Positions 8,331 through 16,688 of a stretch of DNA of 64,000 nucleotides are shown piece after piece. The notes below the pieces were generated by a model, which was not told the origin of the DNA, searched no databases, and saw only the letters and a program-made list of their open reading frames with translations. Source of the DNA: JACVRW01 sp963821275 (GTDB taxonomy: Bacteria; Actinomycetota; Thermoleophilia; Solirubrobacterales; Thermoleophilaceae); contig CAWGDF010000011.1 of assembly GCA_963821275.1 (NCBI GenBank), positions 186,001 to 250,000 of the forward strand, written 5' to 3'. The translations under genes were made by a program, and so were the position numbers. Position 1 is the first letter of the stretch; each line of letters opens with the position of its first letter.

Positions 8331-8483
8331 GGGTCTCAGTGGAGGCGGCCGGCACTGCCCCGGCGTCCGCGGAGCACCTTCCCGATGCTTGCTACGAGCG
8401 TTCCCGTCGGAGTCTTGTTCTCGGCGCTTGGTTCGGTCTATCCGCGGGGCACGTCCCCGGCGCCACACCCCCTGAGATGTCCC
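8331..8483 (-). ncRNA. Candidate structured RNA: 153-nt rod-like self-complementary segment
   Basis: Within the ~520-bp spacer between the divergent carbonic anhydrase and site-2 protease genes, the two ends pair (TCTCAG with CTGAGA, GGG with CCC). Going inward, GGCG pairs with CGCC, CCGG with CCGG, TGCC with GGCA, and CCGCGGA with TCCGCGG. The whole folds as one interrupted rod, which coding DNA seldom does. I do not recognise a family: no tmRNA, RNase P, SRP or riboswitch consensus. The overall plan (closing stem, inner bubbles, terminal arm) recalls 6S RNA, but this is only a resemblance. Strand is a guess from the hairpin at 8304-8328. The rest of the spacer (8484-8599) holds no recognisable gene. 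Confidence 0.4.
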
Positions 8484-8599
8484 TAGGCGGCCGAGGGTCG
8501 AACCGCCACGGTGATCCCGCTGTATGAAGCCGCCGGTCCGGGCCGCGGGCTGCCCGGGGCGACTCTCTCACCTATTTAAGCGGCGAGAGGCTGGACCTT

Positions 8600-8752
8600 A
8601 TGAGAGTCCGCACATATTGGTTTCCGGGATCATTTAACGAGGCCAACCCGGAGTCCTCGACTCGCCACATCGGGAACGATCTGCTCCACGTCGAAGCTGG
8701 TTCGCCCCCTTTGCTCATCTCCAAGTTTAGCGGCGACCGACTGCCAGAATAG
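8600..8752 (+). CDS. Possible 50-residue ORF of unknown function
   Basis: An ATG-to-TAG frame of 50 codons ending 4 nt before the site-2 protease start. Its composition is mixed (MRVRTYWFPGSFNEANPE...), but its codons are far poorer in G/C at third positions than the neighbours, and no ribosome-binding site is evident. It may simply be the AT-richer promoter/leader region of the protease. Not recognised. Confidence 0.15.
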   Translation: MRVRTYWFPGSFNEANPESSTRHIGNDLLHVEAGSPPLLISKFSGDRLPE

Positions 8753-8756
8753 GGGT

Positions 8757-9600
8757 ATGGAGTCACGCTCCCTCCCCCTCCCCGAGACCCCGCCCGCGCC
8801 TCCGGCACCGCGCGACGACCGGCGTCCCGTGTGGCGGCGGGCCCTCGGCCTGCTGACGGCGCTGGGGCTCCTGGTCCTGAAGTTCGGGGCGAAGCTCAAG
8901 GCTCTCCTACTGCTGGTCCCGAAGCTCAAGCTGTTCACGACCTCGGCCACGATGCTGGTCTCGGTCGCCGCCTACGCGCTGATCTGGGGTTGGCGCTTCG
9001 CAGCTGGATTCGTGGTGCTGCTTCTGGTGCACGAGATGGGTCACGTGATCCAGCTTCGCCGGGAGGGGATCAAGGCCAGCGCGCCGATGTTCATCCCCTT
9101 CCTCGGCGCGCTGGTGGCCATGAAGGAGCTGCCGAAGGACGCCGCCGCCGAGGCGCGGGTGGGCCTGGCCGGGCCCGTGCTCGGCTCGCTCGGCGCACTG
9201 GTGCCGCTCGGGCTGTGGGCGGTCACCGGGGACGAGCTCTTCCAGGCGCTCGCCTTCGTGGGCTTCTTCCTCAACCTGTTCAACCTGCTGCCGGTCCTGC
9301 CACTGGACGGCGGCCGGGCCATGGCCGCGCTGTCGCCCTGGATGTGGGTCGTGGGCTACGGCCTGCTGGTGGGCGCGACGGTCGCTCTTCCCCAACCCCA
9401 TCATGCTGCTGATCCTGCTCTTCGGCGGCCTCGAGACCTGGCGCCGCTGGCAGCAGCGCAAGACGCCGGAGGCCCGCGCCTACAACCGTGTGCGCCCGGC
9501 CACGCGCGCCGCGGTCGCGGCGGTCTACCTTGGGCTGGCCGCCGCTCTCGCGGTGGGCATGGACGCCACCTTCCTGGAGCGGGACTTCAGCGACGTCTAG
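8757..9600 (+). pseudogene. Site-2 protease (M50) family protein, split by a single-base frameshift
   Basis: Membrane zinc metalloprotease of the S2P/M50 family. HEMGH (H92, E93, H96) sits in a hydrophobic helix, and NLLPVLPLDGGR supplies the second conserved motif. At about 9385-9392 the frame must shift: reading GTC GCT CT-TTC CCC AAC would restore LFPNPIMLLILLFGGLETWRRW, which then runs in the next frame to the TAG at 9600. One base appears to be missing. Both halves are intact family sequence, so a sequencing error or very recent mutation is likelier than old decay. Uninterrupted length would be about 280 aa. Confidence 0.8.
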
Positions 9601-9712
9601 GCCCACCGACGGGCACCGTAGGGGCTCACCCCTAGGGACGATTCCCAATTGGCAGGCTTCCGCTTCGGCGGCACCATCGATGGCAAGAACGAGAGAGCCA
9701 TCGGAGGACGCA

Positions 9713-11047
9713 ATGACCATGGAAGACAGGCAGGAACACGGGCCCGAGAAGCCGGCGGAGGAGCCCCGGCCGGAGCCGGACTCCGGCTCGGAGTCGGCCC
9801 CCGAGCCCGACCGCGGGCCCCAGGCCCCCGCCACGGAGGAGACGTTGCGCCTCGGCGAGGGCGGCGGCGGGGCAGCGGGCGGCGGCGGCCCCACGGGCGG
9901 CGGCCCCACCGGCGGCGGCCCCACGGGCGGCGGCCCCACGGGCGGCGGCGGCGCGCCCGGCCCGCGCCGGCTGCTGCGCTCGCGGGCCGACCGCGTGATC
10001 GGCGGCGTCTGCGGCGGGCTGGGCCGGTACTTCAACGTCGATCCGCTGCTGTTCCGGATCGGCGTGATCGCGCTGGCCTTCGTGGGCGGCGCCGGCGTGC
10101 TCCTCTACCTGGCCGCGCTTCTGCTCGTGCCCAGCGAGCCCGAGGGAGGTCAAGCACCAGGCGCGCCGCGCGAGGGCCGCAACCGTGGCCTTCTGATCGC
10201 CGCCGTTGTGGTCGGGCTGCTCGTCGCCTGGCCCTTTCTGCTCGGCGGCGGGCTTATCGTGGCGGGACTTCTCGTGCCCGTCGCCATTCTGGTCGCCGCC
10301 GGCGTACTCGCATGGTGGGCGGTCTCCGGACAGGGACCGAGCGGCGATCCCGGCGACATCGCTCGCAGGGCGGCCCTCGGGGTCGGTGTTCTCATCCTCT
10401 GCCTCGTCATCGCCTTCTTCGGCGCCTGGGCCGCCGCCGGCGGTCCGGACGGGCTGGTCGCGGGCATCGTCATCGCTGCCGGCGCCGGCATTCTGGCGGG
10501 GGCGTTCCTGAAGCCGGTGCGGTGGCTCGTCCTGCCGGCCGTGATCCTGGCGTTGTCCGCGGGCAGCGTGCAGGCGGCGGGAATCGACACCAGTGGTGGC
10601 ACCGGCAAGCGTGAGTACCGACCCGGCTCCTCGGCCGACCTCAGAGAGAAGTACGAGATCGGCCTGGGCGAGCTGGTGGTCGACCTGCATGACACCTCGC
10701 TCCCGTCGGGCGACGTTCCCCTGCGGGTGGACGTAGGCGTGGGCGAGGCCCGCGTCCTGGTGCCGGAGGACGTTTGCGTGGCCACCCGCGCCGAGATCGG
10801 GATGGGCCAGACGGACATCTTCGACAGCCAGAACGGCGGCATCGACGTCGACTTCGAGGAAGGCCGCGTCGCGCCGCCCGACACCACCCGATTGGTACTC
10901 GACGCGGACATCGGCATCGGGCACCTGGTGGTGAGCCACCGCGATTTGGGCCGCGGCGGCTTCCACGAGAGCGATTACTACGACAGAGACTTCCTCCGAG
11001 CCGGCAACGAGGCCTGCCTCGAAACCGGCGAGCGGGTGACGGACTGA
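9713..11047 (+). CDS. PspC-domain membrane protein with C-terminal cell-wall-active (LiaF-like) domain
   Basis: 444 aa. An acidic, Pro/Glu-rich N-terminus is followed by five-fold PTGGG repeats (about residues 60-80), then a PspC domain (RLLRSRADRVIGGVCGGLGRYF), six or so transmembrane segments, and a C-terminal domain of paired short repeats (IGLGELVVDL, VGVGEARVLVP, IGMGQTDIF, IGIGHLVVSH) as in DUF2154/LiaF proteins. Start chosen at the ATG after GGAGG (5-nt spacing). First gene of an operon with a small membrane protein, a PspC-sensor kinase and a response regulator: an envelope-stress module by family knowledge. Confidence 0.82.
   Translation: MTMEDRQEHGPEKPAEEPRPEPDSGSESAPEPDRGPQAPATEETLRLGEGGGGAAGGGGPTGGGPTGGGPTGGGPTGGGGAPGPRRLLRSRADRVIGGVCGGLGRYFNVDPLLFRIGVIALAFVGGAGVLLYLAALLLVPSEPEGGQAPGAPREGRNRGLLIAAVVVGLLVAWPFLLGGGLIVAGLLVPVAILVAAGVLAWWAVSGQGPSGDPGDIARRAALGVGVLILCLVIAFFGAWAAAGGPDGLVAGIVIAAGAGILAGAFLKPVRWLVLPAVILALSAGSVQAAGIDTSGGTGKREYRPGSSADLREKYEIGLGELVVDLHDTSLPSGDVPLRVDVGVGEARVLVPEDVCVATRAEIGMGQTDIFDSQNGGIDVDFEEGRVAPPDTTRLVLDADIGIGHLVVSHRDLGRGGFHESDYYDRDFLRAGNEACLETGERVTD
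9881..9955 (+). repeat. Tandem glycine-rich coding repeat
   Basis: About five 15-nt units encoding Pro-Thr-Gly-Gly-Gly inside the PspC protein, linking the acidic head to the PspC domain. GC-only repeats of this type expand and contract easily. Confidence 0.75.
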
Positions 11048-11050
11048 CCC

Positions 11051-11233
11051 GTGCGCGGGGGCGCGCTTGACATCCCCTCCCTGGTCGCCGGCCTCGCGGT
11101 GCTCGCGCTCGGCGCGGTCCTACTCCTCGATGCGCTCGACCTCCTCGAGCTGAGCTTCGCCCTGTTCGCCCCCATCGCCTGCGCGGCGGTGGGGGCGATC
11201 CTCGTGGCCTCGGGCCTCGGCCGCACCGAGTGA
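11051..11233 (+). CDS. Small two-helix membrane protein
   Basis: 60 aa starting at GTG, 3 nt after the PspC protein stop and 18 nt before the sensor kinase. It is almost wholly two hydrophobic segments (VAGLAVLALGAVLLLDAL and ALFAPIACAAVGAILVASGL), resembling the short LiaF/DUF5668-type transmembrane modules found beside PspC proteins. Function unknown. Position suggests it belongs to the envelope-stress operon. Confidence 0.6.
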   Translation: MRGGALDIPSLVAGLAVLALGAVLLLDALDLLELSFALFAPIACAAVGAILVASGLGRTE

Positions 11234-11251
11234 CCCGCCCGCGCTGAGATC

Positions 11252-12562
11252 ATGGACCCGGCCATGACGACCTCCTACGGCGGCGTCCAGCCCCGCCTCC
11301 TGAGGCGCGACACCCAGCGGCGCTGGCTGGCCGGGTTGTGCGCCGGAATCGCCCGCCGCTACGGCTTCGACGTCGCCCTGGTGAGGCTGGCCTTCGTGGT
11401 GGCCGCGGCAGCCGGCGGACTCGGCATCGTCGCCTACGGCCTCGGCTGGCTCGTCGTCCCGGCCGGGGACGCGGACGCGGGCGTGCGCCGGCGCGCGCCC
11501 GCCGGCCGCGGGGCGGTCCAGGTCGCGGTGGGGACCGGCCTGCTCCTGCTGAGCGTCCTGCTGACCTTCCGGGCGCTCGGCATCTGGTTCTCGGACGCCC
11601 TCGTCTGGCCTCTGGTACTGGTGGCCAGTGGTGGCGCCCTCATCTGGCGCGCCTCGCAGGAGAACGAGCCACAGCCGAGCGAGCGTCCGCCGACCGTAGC
11701 GCTGTCCGAGCCGGCGCCAGCCGCGGCAGCGCCACCGAAGAGCCTGGCGGCGACGGCCGAGCGGGCACGGACGGCGCTGGCGGGCGCAGGCGTGGGCGGC
11801 GTCGGCGACTGGCGAACGGTTGCGGGGGCGGCCCTGGTGGTGGCTGCCGGCATCGCCTTCCTACAGGCCACCGGCGCGCTCGGCGCCGCACGGGACGTGC
11901 TGCTCGCCGCGATCGCCGTGGCCGTCGTGCTGGCCGTGATCTTCGCGCCCTGGATCCTGCGGCTGGTGCGCTCGCTGACTGCGGAGCGGGCGGAGCGCGT
12001 CCGCTCCCAGGAGCGAGCCGAGCTGGCGGCCCACCTGCACGACTCCGTCCTCCAGACCCTCGCAATGGTCCAGCGCCGGGCGGGCGACCCGCAGGAGGTG
12101 GCGGCGCTGGCCCGGCGTCAGGAGCGCGAGCTCCGCGCCTGGCTGGCCGGCCGCCCAGCCCCCGGTACGGTGGCCCGCCTGGGCCCGGCGCTCGAGGCGG
12201 CCGCAGCCGAGGTGGAGGAACACCACGGCGTTCCGGTGGAGGTGGTGACGGTGGGCGACCGCGATCTCGACGAGGATGCCCTCGTGGTGGTCGCCGCCGC
12301 GCGCGAGGCAATGACCAACGCCGCGAAGTTCGGCGCGGACTCCCCCGTCGACGTCTACGCCGAGGCGGACCCAGGGCGCCTCCACGTGTTCGTGCGCGAC
12401 CGCGGACCGGGGTTCGATCCCGACTCCGTGCCCGCCGACCGTCGCGGGGTGCGCGAGTCCGTGGTCGGGCGCATGGCGCGTCACGGCGGCAGCGCCGTCA
12501 TCACCAGCTCTCCCACGAGCGGCACCGAGGTGGAGCTGCTGCTGGAGCGGGAGCACGGATGA
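11252..12562 (+). CDS. PspC-domain sensor histidine kinase
   Basis: 436 aa. The N-terminal PspC domain (RRDTQRRWLAGLCAGIARRYGFD, residues 18-75) stands in place of a classical sensor. Further transmembrane segments lie at about 90-132 and 190-235. The phospho-acceptor helix is AELAAHLHDSVLQTLAM with His263, of the HisKA_3 (NarL/LiaS-like) class. The ATPase domain has NAAKFGADSP and DRGPGFDP. Its stop overlaps the response regulator start (ATGA). Likely senses membrane stress together with the upstream PspC protein. An internal ATG five codons in (MTTSYG) is an alternative start. Confidence 0.87.
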   Translation: MDPAMTTSYGGVQPRLLRRDTQRRWLAGLCAGIARRYGFDVALVRLAFVVAAAAGGLGIVAYGLGWLVVPAGDADAGVRRRAPAGRGAVQVAVGTGLLLLSVLLTFRALGIWFSDALVWPLVLVASGGALIWRASQENEPQPSERPPTVALSEPAPAAAAPPKSLAATAERARTALAGAGVGGVGDWRTVAGAALVVAAGIAFLQATGALGAARDVLLAAIAVAVVLAVIFAPWILRLVRSLTAERAERVRSQERAELAAHLHDSVLQTLAMVQRRAGDPQEVAALARRQERELRAWLAGRPAPGTVARLGPALEAAAAEVEEHHGVPVEVVTVGDRDLDEDALVVVAAAREAMTNAAKFGADSPVDVYAEADPGRLHVFVRDRGPGFDPDSVPADRRGVRESVVGRMARHGGSAVITSSPTSGTEVELLLEREHG

Positions 12563-13197
12563 CCGAGCCGCGGGTGCTGATCGTGGACGACCACTCGCTC
12601 TTCCGTGCGGGGGTGCGCGCCGAGCTCGAGCCGCACCTTCCGGTGGCCGGCGAGGCCGGCACCGTGGCCGAGGCCGTGAGCGCGATCGAGCGGACGCAAC
12701 CGGACGTGGTGCTGCTGGACGTGCACATGCCCGACGGCGGCGGCGTGGCCGTGATCCGGCGGGTCGCCGGGAGCGGGCCACTTCCCTGTTTTCTCGCGTT
12801 GTCGGTGTCGGATGCGGCCGAGGACGTGATCGCCATCATCCGCGCCGGGGCCCGGGGCTACGTGACCAAGAACATCTCGGGCGAGGACCTGGCCGCGGCG
12901 GTCCGGCGGGTCAACGACGGCGATGCGGTGTTCTCTCCGCGCCTGGCGGGCTTCGTGCTAGACGCCTTCGCCGGGCCCCGGCCCGAGCCGGAGTCGGACC
13001 TCGATGCCCTCACGCCCCGCGAGCGCGAGGTTCTCCAGCACATCGCCCGCGGCTACATGTACAAGGAGATCGGGCTGCGGCTGGACATCTCCCCCAAGAC
13101 GGTCGAGGCCCACGTCTCGTCGGTGCTGCGGAAGCTGCAGCTCTCCAGCCGGCACGAGCTGACGCGCTGGGCGGCCGAGCGCCGGCTGGTGGAGTAG
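12559..13197 (+). CDS. LuxR/NarL-family response regulator
   Basis: 212 aa. Receiver domain with acidic pocket D10/D11 and phospho-acceptor D54 (VVLLDVHMPDGGG). C-terminal LuxR helix-turn-helix LTPREREVLQHIARG...EIGLRLDISPKTVEAHVSSVLRKL. Cognate partner of the overlapping PspC-sensor kinase; probably controls the preceding PspC operon (inference). Converges on smpB with only a few bases between. Confidence 0.92.
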   Translation: MTEPRVLIVDDHSLFRAGVRAELEPHLPVAGEAGTVAEAVSAIERTQPDVVLLDVHMPDGGGVAVIRRVAGSGPLPCFLALSVSDAAEDVIAIIRAGARGYVTKNISGEDLAAAVRRVNDGDAVFSPRLAGFVLDAFAGPRPEPESDLDALTPREREVLQHIARGYMYKEIGLRLDISPKTVEAHVSSVLRKLQLSSRHELTRWAAERRLVE

Positions 13198-13200
13198 GGC

Positions 13201-13671
13201 TCAGCGCTCGGACAGCGCCCGCTCGATCTCGCGCCGCGTCTCGCGCTCCTTGATCGAGCGGCGCTTGTCGCGCACGTCCTTCCCGCGTGCCAGGGCCAGC
13301 TCCACCTTGGCCCGCGGGCCGCTGAAGTAGATGCGGGTGGGCACCAGAGTGAGCCCGCGCTCGGCGGTCTTGCCCACCAGCCGCTCGATCTCGCGCCGGT
13401 GCAGCAAGAGCTTGCGCGGGCGCTCCGGATCGTGGTTCTCGCGCGCGGCGGCCTTGTAGGGCGCGATGTACATGTTGCGCAGCCAGACCTCGCCGTCGCG
13501 CACCTCGGCGTAGGCGTCCTTCAGCTGGACGCCGCCCTCCCGCAGCGACTTGACCTCCGAGCCCCGCAGAACGATCCCGGCTTCCACCCTTTCGAGCAGC
13601 TGGTAGCGAAAAGCGGCCGACCGGTTGGTGGCCACGTCCCCGGGTGCCGCCTTGCGCTTTCGCTTCGCCAT
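13201..13671 (-). CDS. smpB: SsrA-binding protein SmpB
   Basis: 156 aa RNA-binding partner of tmRNA in trans-translation, rescuing stalled ribosomes. Family hallmarks are ATNRSAAFRYQLLERVEAGIVLRGSEVKSLR, the NMYIAPY stretch and the basic C-terminal tail GKDVRDKRRSIKERE. Start chosen at the ATG overlapping the upstream RNase gene stop (TGATG). Last gene of the ftsE-ftsX-ctpA-rnr-smpB run. I did not find tmRNA itself in the window. Confidence 0.96.
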   Translation of the reverse strand: MAKRKRKAAPGDVATNRSAAFRYQLLERVEAGIVLRGSEVKSLREGGVQLKDAYAEVRDGEVWLRNMYIAPYKAAARENHDPERPRKLLLHRREIERLVGKTAERGLTLVPTRIYFSGPRAKVELALARGKDVRDKRRSIKERETRREIERALSER

Positions 13672-15389
13672 CAGCCTGAGTATGAGGAAGCCGGGGAGAG
13701 GTCGGCCCGTCCGCGCGGGGCCTCGACTCGGTCGACGACCACGTCGACCGGATCGCCGAGGCGCAGCCGGCGTCCCGAGCCCTCCACCTCCAGGGCCGTT
13801 CCCAGCTCGTTCAGGACCCACCACCCCCGCAACCGGCGGGCGGGCAGAAGGCCCTCGAAGCCTTCGTCGCCGAAGCGCACGAAGGCGCCCTTCTCGATCA
13901 GGCCCACGACCTCGCCGCTGAAGACCGGCGGCAGCGCCGGGTCGAACTCGGCCAGCGTGCGCTCGAGCAGGAACGAGAGACAGACGTCGTCCGCGGCCCG
14001 CTCTGTCTGCATGGCCTCGCGCTCCGCGGCCGAGCAGTGCAGCGCCACGTCCGCGAGCTCGTGGGCGGGAGCGGCCGCGTGGTCGATGCCCAGGCCCTCG
14101 AGCAGCGCCCGGTGGACCACCACGTCCGGGTAGCGCCGGATGGGAGACGTGAAGTGGCAGTAGCGCGGGCTGTCGAGCCCCGCGTGTCCCAGGTTCTTCG
14201 GCGAGTAGAACGCCTGCTTGAGCGTTCGCAGCACGAGCATCCCCAGCGAACGGCGGTCTCTGGCCACTACCCGCGACAGCTCGGTGGCCAGGTCTGCCGC
14301 CTGCTGGGGGGTCATGTGCGGGGGAAGCGGCGGGGTGGGCACGTCGAGCGACTCCAGCTGCTCCACCAGGAACTCGACCCGTGCCGGCTCCGGTCGCTCG
14401 TGCACGCGGTAGAGCGTGGGCAGCCGGCGGTCGGCGAGATAGCTCGCGACGCGCTCGTTGGCGAGCACCATGAGCTGCTCGATCAGCTGATGCGACTCGG
14501 TCTGCTCCTCGTAGCGCACACCCGTCACGTGGCCCTCGCCGTCGAAGTCGAAGACCGGCTCGGGTGCCCCCAGCTCCAGTGACTCACGCCGTCCGCGCAG
14601 CGCCGCGGCCACCTCGCGGGCCAGCTCGAGCGGAGCCGCCCAGGGCTCCTCGGCCCGGCTGCGGCCCGCGAAGATCGCATCCACCTCGGCGTAGGTCAGG
14701 CGCCGGTCACTGCGCACCCGTGAGCGGTGGAACACAGTCGAGCGAACCTCCGCGCCGTCGACCTCCATCTCCACCGTAAGGGCCAGCTTCTCCTCTCCCG
14801 GACGCAGGGAGCAGGCGTCTGCCGACAGCACCTCGGGCAGCATGGGCTCCACCGCACCCGGCACGTAGACGCTGGTGGCGCGCCGCAGCGTCTCGCGCTC
14901 GAGCGGCCCGCCGGGCCGGACGTAGGCCGTCACGTCGGCGATGTGCACCCACAGGCGTACGTGGTCGTCCTCGCGCCGCGCCGAGACCGCGTCGTCGAAG
15001 TCACGCGCGTCGTCCGGATCGATGGTGAAGGTCGGCAGGCCGGTGAGATCCACCCGGTCGGCCGCGGCGAACGGCTCGTCGATTGCCGCCTCCGCCTCAG
15101 TGGCCGCGGCTCGAGGGTAGTTGCGGTACAGGCCGCGGTCGAGCAAGAGCCCCTCGAGCACGTCGCGGGCCCGGTCGGGCCGGCCGAGGCGGCGCACCAC
15201 ACGTGCGCCGCGCTTGCCGGGGCCGACCAGCACGAGCTCGCCCGGACCGGCGCCGTGCGGCTCGACGGCTGTGCGCGGTGCCGGGCCGAAGAGCGGCTCA
15301 CCCACCAGGAAGCGGCCGCGCTTCTCCAGCACAGCGACGTAGGGCGCATCGATACGGCGGGCCGGCCGGCCCCGGGTAGCCGCGCTCAC
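13671..15389 (-). CDS. rnr: RNase R / RNase II family 3'-5' exoribonuclease
   Basis: 572 aa. The RNB catalytic domain contains TFTIDPDDARDFDDAVSA with the metal-binding aspartates, HIADVTAYV and HFTSPIRRYPDVVVHR. A short S1-like domain follows (FSGEVVGLIEKGAFVRFGDEGFEGLLP). It is shorter than typical RNase R because the N-terminal cold-shock region is reduced, so RNase II-like or an actinobacterial short RNase R is possible. Overlaps smpB downstream and ctpA upstream by a few bases, forming one translationally coupled operon; the RNase R-SmpB pairing fits trans-translation. Confidence 0.9.
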   Translation of the reverse strand: MSAATRGRPARRIDAPYVAVLEKRGRFLVGEPLFGPAPRTAVEPHGAGPGELVLVGPGKRGARVVRRLGRPDRARDVLEGLLLDRGLYRNYPRAAATEAEAAIDEPFAAADRVDLTGLPTFTIDPDDARDFDDAVSARREDDHVRLWVHIADVTAYVRPGGPLERETLRRATSVYVPGAVEPMLPEVLSADACSLRPGEEKLALTVEMEVDGAEVRSTVFHRSRVRSDRRLTYAEVDAIFAGRSRAEEPWAAPLELAREVAAALRGRRESLELGAPEPVFDFDGEGHVTGVRYEEQTESHQLIEQLMVLANERVASYLADRRLPTLYRVHERPEPARVEFLVEQLESLDVPTPPLPPHMTPQQAADLATELSRVVARDRRSLGMLVLRTLKQAFYSPKNLGHAGLDSPRYCHFTSPIRRYPDVVVHRALLEGLGIDHAAAPAHELADVALHCSAAEREAMQTERAADDVCLSFLLERTLAEFDPALPPVFSGEVVGLIEKGAFVRFGDEGFEGLLPARRLRGWWVLNELGTALEVEGSGRRLRLGDPVDVVVDRVEAPRGRADLSPASSYSG

Positions 15390-16561
15390 CGCTGCTGATC
15401 GAGCAGTGCGTCGAGCGCGACCGGAAGCGCCTCGTCGCGCTCTGTGCTCGCGTCGTCGCGCGCCCGCACCTGCGGCTTGAGGCCTACGGTGCCGATTGTC
15501 CGGCCGCCGGGCAGGTAGTAGTTGGCGACGGTGATGTCGAGCACCCCGCCGTTGGAGAGCTGCTCGACCTCCTGGACCAGGCCCTTGCCGAAGGTCCGGG
15601 TGCCCACCACGGTGGCGCGCTTGCGGTCCCGCAGGGCGCCGGTCACGATCTCCGAGGCGCTGGCGCTGCCGCGGTTCACGAGCACCGCCACCGGCACGTT
15701 CTCGTCGATGGCGTCGCCCTGCGCCTCTTCGGTGCGCTCGGGCCGGGCGCGGCCGCGCACCGACACGATCTCGCCGTCCTCGATGAAGATGCTCGACACC
15801 AGCACTGCCTCGGAGAGCAGCCCGCCGCCGTTGCCCCGCAGGTCGAGCACGATGCCCTCGGCGCCGCGGTCGAGCACTTTCTCGACCTCGCGCTTGACGA
15901 GGCCGTGGGCGCCCGTGCTGAAGCTGAGCAGCTCGACCACGCCGAGCTTGCGGCCGTCGCGCTCCACGATCCGGCCGGTGGCGACGGGCACCTCGATGCG
16001 CTCACGCTTGACCCGCACGGCGCGGCTGCGCTCGTCGTCGGGACTGAACACCACGAGCTTGACGCTGGTGCCCGACGGGCCCTTGATCCGCCCTGTGGCC
16101 ACCTCGCTGTTGAGCCCGGCGATGGAGCGGCCGTCGACCGCGATGATGAGGTCGCCCTCCCGGATGCCGGCCTTGCTCGCGGGAGAGCCGTCGAACACCC
16201 GCAGCACCTTCAGGCCGCGACGGTCCTCCTCCACGTTCATCCCCACGCCCTCGAACTCGCCGCTCACCGACTCGCGGAACTGGACGGCCTCGTCCGGCGT
16301 CAGGTAGTGCGAGTACTGGTCGCCCAGGGAGTCGACGAGCCCTTTCAGCGAGCCGTCGTCGAGCCGCTTCTCGTCCACCGGCTTGTAGAAGTTGTCCTCG
16401 ATCATCTCCACGACCTCCGCCCGGAGCGCGCGATCATCCTCGACCAGGCTGTCGCGGACCGGACCGGGCAGCGACTCGGGATGTCCGCCCAGCCAGATGC
16501 CCACCAGCAGGGCGAGCAGGGCGCACAGGAAGGCAACGACGGCGGAACGGGGCGAGTTCAT
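15386..16561 (-). CDS. ctpA: S41 family carboxy-terminal processing peptidase
   Basis: 391 aa with an N-terminal signal anchor (AVVAFLCALLALLVGIWLGG), an N-terminal helical region, a PDZ domain (GVGMNVEEDRRGLKVLRVFDGSPASKAGI, about 105-190) and a tail-specific protease domain. The catalytic serine lies in NRGSASASE and the lysine in RTFGKG. Acts outside the membrane on protein C-termini or cell-wall proteases. It sits between ftsX and rnr; in actinobacteria CtpA-like proteases often neighbour ftsEX, fitting cell-wall turnover. Confidence 0.92.
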   Translation of the reverse strand: MNSPRSAVVAFLCALLALLVGIWLGGHPESLPGPVRDSLVEDDRALRAEVVEMIEDNFYKPVDEKRLDDGSLKGLVDSLGDQYSHYLTPDEAVQFRESVSGEFEGVGMNVEEDRRGLKVLRVFDGSPASKAGIREGDLIIAVDGRSIAGLNSEVATGRIKGPSGTSVKLVVFSPDDERSRAVRVKRERIEVPVATGRIVERDGRKLGVVELLSFSTGAHGLVKREVEKVLDRGAEGIVLDLRGNGGGLLSEAVLVSSIFIEDGEIVSVRGRARPERTEEAQGDAIDENVPVAVLVNRGSASASEIVTGALRDRKRATVVGTRTFGKGLVQEVEQLSNGGVLDITVANYYLPGGRTIGTVGLKPQVRARDDASTERDEALPVALDALLDQQR

Positions 16562-16623
16562 CGGGACCCTCTGAGGGTAGTGGCGGGCGCCTGAACGCCG
16601 CTTAAACGACGGGGGTAAGGCCT

Positions 16624-16656
16624 CCGCGCGCAGCCGGCCGAGCCGGCTGCTTGCGG
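16624..16656. repeat. 33-nt palindromic intergenic element, copy 2
   Basis: Same sequence and orientation as copy 1, in the spacer between the ctpA start and the ftsX end. Confidence 0.85.
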
Positions 16657-16665
16657 CTAAGGCCT

Positions 16666-16687
16666 CCGGCGAGCCGGCTGCTTGCGG
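16666..16687. repeat. 33-nt palindromic element, partial copy
   Basis: Carries the right half of the element (CCGGC-GAGCCGGCTGC-TTGCGG), directly abutting the stop codon of ftsX as read on the minus strand. Confidence 0.7.
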
Positions 16688-16688
16688 C

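Noticed and set aside
8304..8580. tmRNA, RNase P RNA, SRP RNA or cobalamin riboswitch in the carbonic anhydrase/site-2 protease spacer
   Set aside because: No tmRNA start (GGTTTCGAC-like), no proper T-arm, no RNase P GAGGAA core and no SRP GGAAGCAG loop. Fragments recalling the B12 consensus are scattered and out of order. A short frame ending in Ala-Ala-stop resembled a tag peptide but lacks tmRNA context.
8600..8752. 50-codon ORF as a confident gene
   Set aside because: Third-position composition is unlike any neighbour and there is no ribosome-binding site; listed only at low confidence.
9881..9955. CRISPR-like or satellite array
   Set aside because: Tandem 15-nt units without spacers, in frame and encoding PTGGG; a coding repeat.
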